This document shows positions 17,523 to 26,336 of a stretch of DNA of 64,000 bases, one piece after another; position 1 is the first letter of the stretch; each line of letters opens with the position of its first letter. The notes beneath the pieces are model-generated. The model did no database searches. It was not told where the DNA came from and saw only the letters and a list, made by a program, of their open reading frames with translations. The position numbers and the translations under genes are program-made. This stretch comes from Roseovarius aestuarii. GTDB lineage: Bacteria > Pseudomonadota > Alphaproteobacteria > Rhodobacterales > Rhodobacteraceae. The stretch covers positions 1 to 64,000 of the forward strand of contig NZ_JAIMIB010000003.1 of assembly GCF_019966515.1 (NCBI RefSeq), in the 5' to 3' direction.

Positions 17523-17647
17523 GTGTCGCGCCTTTAATTCAGGTTGCGGTTTTCGAAGTGAGTTGAATTGCCTTGTTGGCTGAAAGGGTTATATCGTTGC
17601 AGAATTGATGCTAACAGCCGACAAATTTGACACCTGAGGTTGCAGTT

Positions 17648-18565
17648 TTGGAAACTATCAATGCGCGCGTAATCGATTTAAAAACCTTTTGCTCGGTTGT
17701 GGAGGCTGGTTCACTTGCAAACGCTGCACGACGGCTGCATGAAACCAAAAGCAGTGTGAGCAGGCGCATTACGCGGCTTGAGGATAATTTGGGGGTAAAG
17801 CTCTTTGACCGTGCTGCGCGATCGTCGCGGATCACCGCCGAGGGCGCGGCGTTCTATCCCTTTATCCGTGACGCGGTGATGAAGATTGACGATGGCATGT
17901 TCGCAATCACCGAGAGCGCGATGGACGCGGCGGGAGTGGTACGTATATCCGCACCAATCGATTTTTCCATGACCGTCCTGCCAGAGATGCTTCACCAGCT
18001 CTTGCGGAAATATCCGGATATCAGCACCAGCTTGTCATCCGCGGATACCATTGTTGATCTGACGACCGACAAGGTCGATATCGCAATCAGAATTACGCGA
18101 ACAGACACACTTCCAAACATGGACTATTGGGCGACACATGTGGGCGTTGTCCGGATGGGGCTCTATGCGGCTCCCAAAGCAGTCTTCAATGCAATTAAGT
18201 CGCCCGATGACCTTTGCAGGTTTCGGTATATCCTGCCCATGCATGATGAAGCAGCTGGGACATTGGAACTGCTGCACGATACCAAAGGCGCCGACAAAGT
18301 TCCGGTCAATCGCGATGCGCTTGTTGTCAGCGACTATGCGACTTTGGCTCAGTTTCTCGCCGTCGGGGATGCCTATGGCGCGCTACCGGTTCAGGTGGCA
18401 CAAAGGTTTGTTGATCGAGGTGATCTGGTTCGGTTGCTGCCCGACTGGGCCCCTCCCAACGGGCATCTTTGGTTGTTGTCCCGCGTCGGCAGGGATATCA
18501 CAAAGCGGGTGCGGGTTTGCCGTGAATTTCTGGCTGAGGCGTTTAAGGAAACGCTCAGGGAATAG
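17648..18565 (+). CDS. LysR-family transcriptional regulator with TTG start
   Basis: A LysR regulator of 305 residues. The helix-turn-helix reads DLKTFCSVVEAGSLANAARR and TKSSVSRRITRLEDNLGVKL, with the effector domain after residue 90. No ATG is available at the right place. The TTG at 17648 is chosen because GAGG (17636-17639) stands 8 bases before it; a second TTG lies at 17627. The gene is divergent from the MoaF-like/VOC/DoxX/MATE set, its likely target. The LEDNLGVKLFDRAARSSRIT wing belongs to the CrgA/YafC-like subgroup, commonly tied to stress and detoxification genes. Confidence 0.9.
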   Translation: METINARVIDLKTFCSVVEAGSLANAARRLHETKSSVSRRITRLEDNLGVKLFDRAARSSRITAEGAAFYPFIRDAVMKIDDGMFAITESAMDAAGVVRISAPIDFSMTVLPEMLHQLLRKYPDISTSLSSADTIVDLTTDKVDIAIRITRTDTLPNMDYWATHVGVVRMGLYAAPKAVFNAIKSPDDLCRFRYILPMHDEAAGTLELLHDTKGADKVPVNRDALVVSDYATLAQFLAVGDAYGALPVQVAQRFVDRGDLVRLLPDWAPPNGHLWLLSRVGRDITKRVRVCREFLAEAFKETLRE

Positions 18566-18704
18566 AATACCTGCATTTGGTGATTGGATCGCTTTGATCA
18601 CGGTGCAGCAATTGGAAAAATGGGCTCATTGTCGAAAATTGACGCAATTGGAAGCTGCTGTACGAGCGATGTGCAGCATTGGTCATTAATGGGATGTACC
18701 GGCT

Positions 18705-19402
18705 GCTTCACCCAGCAGGTTATCCGCGTGGATGGCGATTATGATGCAACCGTGGCGCAAACCCGTGTCGACGCTGATGCGCACGGCTGGTTGATTGTGT
18801 CCGACACGTCCTGGCCCGGCTATATGAAAGCACCGCTTGATGTGATGGCCGGTTACGGCGTGATGGCGCGAGAGGTCGTGCGCGATCTGCCCAAAGCTCC
18901 GACGCATGTTTTGTTACAGGGCGGTGTTGGCGGCTTGGCTGCCGCCGTCGCCGCTGTTTTTCAGCAGGAATGGGGCGAAAATGCGCCGCGTGTAATCGTT
19001 GTTGAGCCGGAACTTGCGCCCTGTCTTTTTGCCAGCGCCAAAGCGGGCACAGCAACGTCGGTTAATATTGAGGCCGAAACCTTGATGGACGGTTTGTCTT
19101 GCGGCGAGCCTTCGGAAATTGCCTGGCGTGTTCTGGACAGTGTGGCAACGGATTTTTTGACTATACCGGAAACCAATGTCGCCCCCACTGTTCGAATGCT
19201 TGCGCAGCCAAAAAACGGACAAACGATGGTTGAGGCCGGAGAAAGTGGCGTGGCAGGGCTGTGCGGGTTGATCTGCGCGGCACTGCAAGACGGTCTTCGC
19301 GAACACCTGAGGCTGGATGGTGATTCAGTTGCGGTTCTGATCGGGTCAGAAGGTATTACCGATCCCAATATCTTTCAGCAAATCATGACTGAGGATATTT
19401 GA
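18705..19402 (+). pseudogene. 5'-truncated diaminopropionate ammonia-lyase gene
   Basis: From about 18705 the frame encodes the C-terminal 60 % of a diaminopropionate ammonia-lyase: QQVIRVDGDYDATVAQT, DTSWPGYMKAPLDVMAGY, the PLP-phosphate loop VLLQGGVGGLAAAVAAVF, then LMDGLSCGEPSEIAW and the tail IGSEGITDPNIF. The N-terminal domain with the PLP-bound lysine (about 160 residues) is absent. The sequence between the LysR stop at 18565 and 18705 bears no resemblance to it. An open frame reaches back to 18584, but its first 40 codons are unrelated. The product could not be a working PLP enzyme. Confidence 0.85.
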
Positions 19403-19486
19403 TCGGTTTGGCCTGACGAGTGATCAAACGCCGCCATTCGTTAGGTTACTATTCCTACCGAACCTTGTTTTAGAAAAGGCTAAAAG

Positions 19487-20899
19487 ATGAATGAGTTGAT
19501 CGAAAAACGGGCAACCGAAATTGTTGGTGACTTACGGCGTCAAGAAATTTCGCCTCATGATCTACTGGATGCTTTGGAACAACGTGTCGAACTGGTTGAG
19601 GGATCAGTCAACGCCTTGCCCACGCTTGATTTTGGGGCCGCGAGGCGCAAGACAGATGCACTTTTGAAGAAGCCTGTTGATGCACGTGGCCTGCTCTGTG
19701 GCCTGCCGCTGCCAATTAAGGATCTGACACACGTCAAAGGCATGAGAACCACCTTCGGTTGCCCAATCTATGCCGATAACATATCGGATTATAGCGACGT
19801 GATGGTTGACCGGTTAGAGCGCGAAGGTGGCATTATCTATGCTAAGTCGAACACGCCGGAATTCGGTGCTGGTGGCAATACGTTCAACGACGTGTTTGGC
19901 GCGACGCGCAATCCCTATGACCTGTCCAAATCGGCAGGGGGGTCTTCTGGTGGGGCCGCTGCTGCGCTGGCCTCCGGCACTGCTTGGCTTGCACAAGGGT
20001 CTGACAATGCGGGATCGCTGCGCAGCCCTGCCAGTTTTTGCAATGTTGTGGGCCTGCGCCCCTCATTGGGATTGATTGCACGCGGTCCGTCACCCAGCCC
20101 ATATCAAACGCTTTCGGTAAACGGCCCGATGGCGCGCAATGTCGAGGATATAGCGCTCTTTCTGGATGCGATGGCCGGTGAAGACGCGCAAGATCCGTTG
20201 TCGTGGACCAGTCCTTACACGCCCTTTCTGGAACGCACCCGCCGCCGCACAAAACCCATCAAAGTCGCCTTCAGTCCAGACATGGGCATCACTCCAGTCG
20301 ATCCCGAGGTCGCCGACCTCTGCCGCCATGCCGCGTTGAAATTTGAAGAGATGGGCGTGATCGTCGAGGAGGCGGCACCTGATCTGTCCGGCGTCCACGA
20401 AACCTATCAGACATTGCGCGCCTTTGATTTTGCGACGTCCTATGGTGACGTGCTGAAATCGCACTCAGGTAGCCTTAAGCCAGATTTGGTCGAAAATATT
20501 GAAAAAGGCATTAACCTGTCCATCGATGAGGTTTTGCGCGCTACCCGGTCCCGCGCTACAATCCGGCAACGCGTACTCAGCTTTTTCGAAACCTATGATC
20601 TGCTGCTCACCCCAGCCGCAATTGTGCCACCCTTTCCGGTGGAGCAACTTTATGTCAAAAGCTGCAACGGCGTGACCTTCGAAACCTATATCGACTGGCT
20701 CGCTATCGCTTATGCAATCACGCTTGTTTCGCTACCGTCACTGTCTTTGCCCTGCGGCTTTACGAGTACTGGTCTACCAGTTGGCCTGCAGATCATATCA
20801 GGCGTCCGTAACGAGGTTGGCCTACTCGAAAACGCACTATTGCTGGAAGAAGCCCTTGCTTTAGATCTCCGCCCCATCCTCCCAAAGGAGCGTGCGTAA
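19487..20899 (+). CDS. Amidase-signature family amidase
   Basis: A 470-residue enzyme of the amidase-signature family, which hydrolyses carboxamides through a Ser-cisSer-Lys triad. The catalytic lysine is in LPLPIKDLTHVKGM (about residue 76), the cis-serine in SAGGSSGGAAAALASG (about 150), and the nucleophile in GSDNAGSLRSPASF (about 175). The GSDNAGSLR form departs from the usual GSDxGGSIR by Ala for Gly. It follows the ammonia-lyase relic on the same strand after 84 bases. It could use an amide or ureido compound as nitrogen source; substrate unknown. Confidence 0.92.
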   Translation: MNELIEKRATEIVGDLRRQEISPHDLLDALEQRVELVEGSVNALPTLDFGAARRKTDALLKKPVDARGLLCGLPLPIKDLTHVKGMRTTFGCPIYADNISDYSDVMVDRLEREGGIIYAKSNTPEFGAGGNTFNDVFGATRNPYDLSKSAGGSSGGAAAALASGTAWLAQGSDNAGSLRSPASFCNVVGLRPSLGLIARGPSPSPYQTLSVNGPMARNVEDIALFLDAMAGEDAQDPLSWTSPYTPFLERTRRRTKPIKVAFSPDMGITPVDPEVADLCRHAALKFEEMGVIVEEAAPDLSGVHETYQTLRAFDFATSYGDVLKSHSGSLKPDLVENIEKGINLSIDEVLRATRSRATIRQRVLSFFETYDLLLTPAAIVPPFPVEQLYVKSCNGVTFETYIDWLAIAYAITLVSLPSLSLPCGFTSTGLPVGLQIISGVRNEVGLLENALLLEEALALDLRPILPKERA

Positions 20900-21776
20900 A
20901 CCGCAGCTTTCTATCAAGAGTCTCAGTTGGAGGTAGCGCGCGCCGCTGAAGGCTCAAGACTCGTTGCGACGGTTCACGAAACGCAGCGCCACATTCAATC
21001 GTTGCACTGCGTTTCCAGTAATCTTCGTGTCTTGAATGAATGGCCGAACTGGCCGCTGCACTACGGCACCCGAACTTTCGCATTTGCGGCATTGTTTGTG
21101 CTGCGAGCGCGCGCAGCGAGAAACCGACACTTCTGCTTAGGGCTCAAACCGGTCATCTGACACAAACAGTCGGGCAAATTGAGACTGGATGACATCAGTG
21201 CGGACATTGCTGCCGTTGCCCTTCCAGGTGTTTGCTGACGCAGCATCTGTTTGCAGGTGCGGCAGACAAATTTTGGTGGTGCAGCAAGTTTCCCCAGACC
21301 GGACCTTCAGCGGTGTCAATTCTGGCAAATTTCAAACCTCCCTCTCGCTGCCCGCGCAATCAACGCATTTTACTCTTGCAAAGCAGACGCCATCCACACA
21401 GGACAAACCAGCCTGATGCTGTTGCGGCTATTGCTGATGCAGAAAAACTTCGCTCCCGCAGAGTCTGGAATTTTGCAGCGCGGCGGTTTTCACTGCGGCG
21501 GTCAGTGAAAGCCAATTCGAGAAACGAGAATCCCCCGGCTACGCATAGACGCTTCACACTTCGGTCCAAGAGGCTCGGTTCTCGGACCACTTTGCGCTTC
21601 CTTCCGGATAGGATCCGTTCGATGGAGCTTCGCCCATGTTGAAGCTGACGAAGTAAGACGCACGGACGGTCGCGATTCCTGCAGATTTCCCACCCGCCTC
21701 ACGCACCGCTCCGCCCGTCCCAATCAGAATGTCGTCAAGGGATCCCTTCGCAACCCCGGCCCGGCGGGTCGGGAGG
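20900..21776. repeat. 877-base gene-free gap with repeat debris
   Basis: No gene is supported here. The stretch at 21098-21170 (core AGCGCGCGCAGCGA, then GGGCTCAAACCGGTCATCTG) has a diverged second copy at 32612-32680. The stretch near 21425-21460 recurs at 158-190. A 19-bp sequence at 20953-20971 is identical to 10146-10164. This is a graveyard of dispersed repeats between the amidase and the SDR/demethylase genes. Confidence 0.5.
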
Positions 21777-22556
21777 TCACGCCTCGTCCAGGGCTTCCTG
21801 GGATTCCGGGACGATTTGCCCGCCATCAACAATCAGCGCGTGACCGTTGATGTACCCCGCTTCCTTGGACGCCAGGAACAGAGCCGCATGTCCCATGTCC
21901 TCAACCTCGCCCAGGCGTCCGACCGGGACCGTCTTGGCCATGCCTGCCAGGTAGTCTTCGCCCAAGGCGCGCAGGCTGTCGGTCAGGGTGTTTCCGGGTA
22001 GGACGGCATTCACCGTGATCCCGTATTTCGCCAGTTCCATGCAGGCAGAGCGCATGAATCCCAATTGGCCGGATTTCGAGGCGCCGTAATGGGTCCAGCC
22101 GGGATAGCCCGTGTTAGGCCCCGTGATGGACGAGGTCAGCACGATGCGGCCATAATCGCTTTTCTTGAGATAGGGCGTGCAGGCCTTTACGCAGACGAAG
22201 TTGCCGCGCAGGTTCGTCGCCATGACGCTGTCCCATTCCTCGACATCCATCTCCTCGAGCTTTGTCTGGGGATATGACCCGGCATTGGCGCAGAGCACGT
22301 CGATGCCGCCGTGGCGCTCAGCGGCGGCTTCCGCCATGGCGGTGGCGCCTTCGAGCGTGGAGATATCGGCAGCGAACCCGGAGGCCTTGCCGCCGGCGGC
22401 CACGATCTCCTGGGCGGCAGCTTCGGCCTCGGTCTGGTTCCGGCTGACCACCAGAACCTGTGCGCCGGCTTCTCCGAACACGCGGGCAATGCCGTTTCCA
22501 ATGCCTTTGCTGGCGCCGGTAACGATGACGGAACGGTCGGTCATAGGTGTGAACAT
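21777..22556 (-). CDS. SDR-family oxidoreductase (FabG-like)
   Basis: A 259-residue classical SDR. TGASKGIGNGIARVFGEAGA is the cofactor-binding TGxxxGxG motif; NAGSYPQ follows as the NAG motif. The catalytic Ser is in VLTSSITG, and the Tyr and Lys in YGASKSGQLGFMR. The C-terminus has the usual GYINGHALIVDGG. The ATG at 22556, with GGGAG 7 bases upstream, is preferred to a frame start at 22589. It is 43 bases downstream of the large FAD/GcvT gene on the same strand, so the two probably act in one pathway, for example oxidising an alcohol intermediate. Confidence 0.93.
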   Translation of the reverse strand: MFTPMTDRSVIVTGASKGIGNGIARVFGEAGAQVLVVSRNQTEAEAAAQEIVAAGGKASGFAADISTLEGATAMAEAAAERHGGIDVLCANAGSYPQTKLEEMDVEEWDSVMATNLRGNFVCVKACTPYLKKSDYGRIVLTSSITGPNTGYPGWTHYGASKSGQLGFMRSACMELAKYGITVNAVLPGNTLTDSLRALGEDYLAGMAKTVPVGRLGEVEDMGHAALFLASKEAGYINGHALIVDGGQIVPESQEALDEA

Positions 22557-22599
22557 TCTGGTCTCCCTTTCACTTTTCTTATGGAGCACTTCCGGTGAT

Positions 22600-25044
22600 C
22601 TAGGCCGAAAGCTTCTTGTTTTCCGGATCGTAAACAGGTTTCAGATACGCCACGGCCGGCACCCGCTTGCCCAACACTTCCAACTCGTAAGTGCCATCAG
22701 CGATCCAGCCCGGCGCAATGGACGTTTCGCATGAGACGTAACCCAGGCCCAGCGGTAGGCCGATGCTGTGGCCGAAGCCGGCAGACGACAGCCATCCGGC
22801 CTGTTCGCCGTTCCGAAAAATGGTTTCCTTGCCGTATAGCACAAGTTCGGGGTCATTTACGGTGAAGGTGCAGAGCCGCCGCCTGACGCCCCTCGCTTGC
22901 TGGGCCATCAGCGCCTCGCGGCCGATAAAATCCGGTTTGGTCATGTCGACAGCAAAGCCGAGCCCGGCTTCCAGCGGCGTGTAGTCGGGGCCGATCTCAT
23001 GCCCCCACAAGCGCCGCGCCTTTTCAAGGCGAAGGCTGTCGATCGCACGGTATCCGGCATCCGCGGTCCCGTGCGAGCGACCGGCCTCCTTGATCGCATC
23101 ATAGACCGTAACGGCGAATTCGGACGGAATGTAGATTTCCCAACCTAGCTCCCCGACAAAGGCGACGCGGAGGGCCGTCACCGGCGCGCCGGCAACGATG
23201 ATGTCGCGCGCGGTTCCCAGCGGGAAGGCCGCATCGGACAGGTCGTTTTCCGCGATCTCGGACAGAAGCGCGCGCGCTTGCGGTCCCATGGCCGACAGGC
23301 AGGCGTAGCCCGAGGTCACTTCCATCAGGCGGGCGTCCTGTTCCGGCGCGATGTGGCTTCTGATGTAGGATGCATCGCGCAGCGCCGATCCTGTGCCGGT
23401 GACGACGAAGTACTCGTCCTCGGCGGTACGTGTGATCGTCAGATCGCTTTCGATGCCGCCCCGCGCGTTGAGAATTGGCGTGTAAATGATCTTCCCGACC
23501 TCTTGCGCCATGTTCGCCGCGCAGATGTTTTGCAACACGTTGACGGCGTCAGACCCGAAGAGTTTGAATTTCGCAAAAGAGGACTGGTCGAACACGGCGA
23601 CCCGCTCGCGGCAAGCCTTGTGCTCTTCGGCGACATGGGGGAACCAGTTCTGCCGCCCAAACCGGTACTCGTCCTTCGGCTCGGAACCGTCGGCGGCAAA
23701 CCAGTTCGGGCGTTCCCAGCCGTATTTCCCGCCAAAGCATGCCCCGGCCTGCCTGAGCCGATCATAAACCGGACTGCGGCGAAGCCCACGGCACACTGTC
23801 GATTCTTCATGCGGATAATGCAGCTTGTAATGCTTGGCCTGGCCGTCCAGGGACCGGGCCAGCACCTGCCGCCCCGAGTGGTGGTGTGGCGCAAAACGGC
23901 GGATATCTGCGCCCCAGAGGTCAAATGGCGGCTCGCCGTTCAGGACCCAGTGCGCCAGGGCCTTGCCCGCGCCGCCGCCAGCGGCGATGCCGAAGGCGTT
24001 GAACCCGGCACCGACGAAATAGTTCCTGAGTTCCGGCGCCTCGCCCATGATGAACATACCGTCTTCGGTAAAGGCCTCGACCCCGTTGAACCACTGCCGC
24101 ACGCCGACTTCCTCCAGCGCCGGGAAGCGCTCGCAGGCGCCTTCGAGCAAGGGCGTGAAGTGGTCGTAATTCGGTTCCATCAGCCTGAACTCGTGGTTGC
24201 TCGGAATCGGATCGGGATGGAACGGGATCGGGTTGAATTCATACCCGCCGACGGCAAGACCACCGACCTCTTCCTTGAAGTAGGTTTGCTTGTCCGGGTC
24301 TCTGACCGAGGGGATGTAGCGCGCCAGCCCATCGATGGTCTCGGTGACGAAATACTGGTGGTGTGACGGTTGCAGCGGCACATTGACCCCGGCCATCCGC
24401 CCCAGCTCGCGCGCCCAGATACCACCGCAATTGACGACGATCTCGCACGAGATCGTCCCCTGATCGGTTTCCACCCCGTTCGCCGTTCCGTTTTTTGTAG
24501 TGCATCCCGTCACCCGGATGCCTTCGATGATCTCCACGCCGTGATTGCGGGCTCCCTTTGCCAGGGCTTGGGTGATGTCGGACGGATTGGCGACGCCATC
24601 GTTGGGAACGAATGCGGCGCACAGCACGTCGCTTACCTTCATCTGCGGCACCATTTCGGCGGCTTCGGCGGGCGAAATCATGTTGAACTCGACCCCGAAC
24701 GAATGTGCGACCGACTGGGCGATCTCGTATTCCGTCCGGCGTTCAGGCGTCAGGGCAAGGCGTAACGAGCCGTTGCGCACCCAGCCGCTAGGCTGCCCGG
24801 TCAGGTCCTCCAATTCATCGTAGAGTTTCACCGATTCGGACAGCAACCGGGTGACGTTGGCGTCTGAACGAAGCTGCCCCACGGCCCCCGCCGCGTGCCA
24901 TGTTGAACCCGCTGTCAGCTGATACTGCTCCAGCACCACCACATCCTTGCAGCCCGCAGCGGCCAGATGATACGCGGTGGAACAGCCCACGATACCACCT
25001 CCGATGACAACGATGCGGGCGTGAGAAGGCAAACTTTGGGGCAT
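22600..25044 (-). CDS. FAD-dependent demethylating oxidoreductase with GcvT domain (dimethylglycine/sarcosine dehydrogenase family)
   Basis: An 814-residue two-module enzyme. The N-terminal DAO module begins IVVIGGGIVGCSTAYHLAAAG (residues 10-30) and has the covalent-flavin histidine context LTAGSTWHAAGAVG typical of dimethylglycine and sarcosine dehydrogenases. The C-terminal half (from about residue 420) is a GcvT/aminomethyltransferase-like folate-binding module with LRLEKARRLWGHEIGPDYTPLEAGL and GYVSCE. Such enzymes remove N-methyl groups and pass the one-carbon unit to tetrahydrofolate. GGGAGG precedes the ATG. A DeoR-family gene lies upstream, with a palindromic candidate operator at 25135-25150. 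Substrate not determined. Confidence 0.93.
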   Translation of the reverse strand: MPQSLPSHARIVVIGGGIVGCSTAYHLAAAGCKDVVVLEQYQLTAGSTWHAAGAVGQLRSDANVTRLLSESVKLYDELEDLTGQPSGWVRNGSLRLALTPERRTEYEIAQSVAHSFGVEFNMISPAEAAEMVPQMKVSDVLCAAFVPNDGVANPSDITQALAKGARNHGVEIIEGIRVTGCTTKNGTANGVETDQGTISCEIVVNCGGIWARELGRMAGVNVPLQPSHHQYFVTETIDGLARYIPSVRDPDKQTYFKEEVGGLAVGGYEFNPIPFHPDPIPSNHEFRLMEPNYDHFTPLLEGACERFPALEEVGVRQWFNGVEAFTEDGMFIMGEAPELRNYFVGAGFNAFGIAAGGGAGKALAHWVLNGEPPFDLWGADIRRFAPHHHSGRQVLARSLDGQAKHYKLHYPHEESTVCRGLRRSPVYDRLRQAGACFGGKYGWERPNWFAADGSEPKDEYRFGRQNWFPHVAEEHKACRERVAVFDQSSFAKFKLFGSDAVNVLQNICAANMAQEVGKIIYTPILNARGGIESDLTITRTAEDEYFVVTGTGSALRDASYIRSHIAPEQDARLMEVTSGYACLSAMGPQARALLSEIAENDLSDAAFPLGTARDIIVAGAPVTALRVAFVGELGWEIYIPSEFAVTVYDAIKEAGRSHGTADAGYRAIDSLRLEKARRLWGHEIGPDYTPLEAGLGFAVDMTKPDFIGREALMAQQARGVRRRLCTFTVNDPELVLYGKETIFRNGEQAGWLSSAGFGHSIGLPLGLGYVSCETSIAPGWIADGTYELEVLGKRVPAVAYLKPVYDPENKKLSA

Positions 25045-25134
25045 CCCGGCCTCCCTTGAAATCCTGTTTCTCCTGCCGCGCCCAGTCTTCAGCCGGCGAG
25101 TTTATGGCTATCGTCACATAGAAATGAGGCATCT

Positions 25135-25150
25135 ACAACATATTTGTTGT
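25135..25150. promoter_or_regulatory. Candidate DeoR operator upstream of the demethylating oxidoreductase
   Basis: ACAACATATTTGTTGT has perfect 6-base arms around TATT. It lies 91 bases upstream of the oxidoreductase start. TACAACAT (25134-25141) recurs at 26226-26233 in the divergent deoR/LIV gap, and the GTTG arm recurs as well, which points to one regulator binding both promoters. Confidence 0.6.
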
Positions 25151-25270
25151 CACATGTAACATGCAGTGTGACTTGTTGCCGACCCGGATCGGAGGTTTGT
25201 AATAATTATAAGAGGCCGTTGCCGGATCGGATCCGAGTCGGCGGCGCAAAAAGCACTATGGATGCAGGCA

Positions 25271-26074
25271 CTAGGCGCCGGGCAATTCGGCGTCGTTTCC
25301 GCCCTGCTTTTCGACGCACTTGACGATCACACCGGCATTGTCCAGGTGCTGCGCCAACGCTTCATCCGGAGGCAGGTCTGTCACCAGCATGTCGATGCTG
25401 GTGAGCGGGCAGACCAGTTCCAGGCTCTTCTGGTGATGTTTGCTGTGATCGACAAGCAACACCTTGCGTCGTGCGACCGACATCATGCGGCGCAGGATCC
25501 AACCGGTCCGGGAATCGATCTCCATCGCGCCGGCCGAAGACAGACCGTCGACGCTGAAAACAAGGACATCCGCATGGAACTTGCTGACAAAATCAGTTGT
25601 CTCGTGGCCCCACAGGAATCCTTCGGCGTCATCATATTCGCCAGGCGCAACAAGCGTTCGGGCGTTTTCGCCCTTACCCAGAACGGTCGCCGCGGAAATG
25701 CTGTTTGTGATGACCGTGACTTTTCTTTGCTGAGCAAGAATCTCATGGGCAAAATGCAGGCATGTCGCCCCGGAGCCCAGCATGATCACTTCGTTGTCCT
25801 GAATCTGCTTCACCGCAAGCTGGGCAATTGATCGCCTTTCGGATACCAGAAATTCGCTGCGATTGCTGAAATTCATTTCAAGCCCGATCGGCGCAAACGT
25901 CGCGCCGCCGTAGCGCCGATGCAGGCGCCCCGCCTTGGAAAGCTCGTCCAGATCCCGACGCACGGTCTCGCGCGAAACCTGCATCTCCTTTGCTAGATCA
26001 CGAATCAACAGGCCCGGATCCATGGAAATCATGGCAATGAGCCGTTTCTGTCGCTCAACCTTGCTCGCTTTCAT
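25271..26074 (-). CDS. DeoR/GlpR-family transcriptional regulator
   Basis: A 267-residue DeoR-type repressor. The N-terminal helix-turn-helix is LIRDLAKEMQVSRETVRRDLDELSKAGRLHRRYGGA (about 22-57), the family hallmark. The C-terminal sensor domain (about 75-250) has VIMLGSGATCLHFAHEI and CLxVxxDHSKH-like LLVDHSKHH, the phosphate-ester binding pocket of this family. Members usually respond to phosphorylated sugars or similar compounds, which fits the kinase gene at the other end of the LIV operon. AGAGGTGAT precedes the ATG. It is divergent from the transporter operon. Confidence 0.93.
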   Translation of the reverse strand: MKASKVERQKRLIAMISMDPGLLIRDLAKEMQVSRETVRRDLDELSKAGRLHRRYGGATFAPIGLEMNFSNRSEFLVSERRSIAQLAVKQIQDNEVIMLGSGATCLHFAHEILAQQRKVTVITNSISAATVLGKGENARTLVAPGEYDDAEGFLWGHETTDFVSKFHADVLVFSVDGLSSAGAMEIDSRTGWILRRMMSVARRKVLLVDHSKHHQKSLELVCPLTSIDMLVTDLPPDEALAQHLDNAGVIVKCVEKQGGNDAELPGA

Positions 26075-26172
26075 ATCACCTCTCGCAGATTGCTACGGCC
26101 CCGGAACGGGTATGCGCCACACATGACAACTGCAGGCATACCACCGATTTTTGCCGGCGCCAAACATCTGAC

Positions 26173-26233
26173 ATGATGTATCATACAACACGTATATTGG
26201 CATATAATAATATAAATGTTGCAAGTACAACAT
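26173..26233. promoter_or_regulatory. Palindromes in the divergent deoR/LIV promoter region
   Basis: ATGTTGcaagtaCAACAT (26216-26233) has perfect 6-base arms with a 6-base spacer, and ATGATGTATCAT (26173-26184) is a second perfect inverted repeat, followed by TACAACA (26184-26190). The octamer TACAACAT is shared with the site at 25134-25141. These are the best candidate DeoR binding sites for the LIV operon. Confidence 0.6.
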
Positions 26234-26336
26234 GATGCCCATAAGCTGCCGAGGACTCATCCGTCGGTCGATGTGTCGGGGTAAAGGGCAAATAACCAGG
26301 AAACCTGGGTTCAATCACACGCAAGGAGGTAATCCA

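Noticed and set aside
23278..24366. 362-codon open frame on the plus strand
   Set aside because: Antisense to the demethylating oxidoreductase, which has clear DAO and GcvT motifs.
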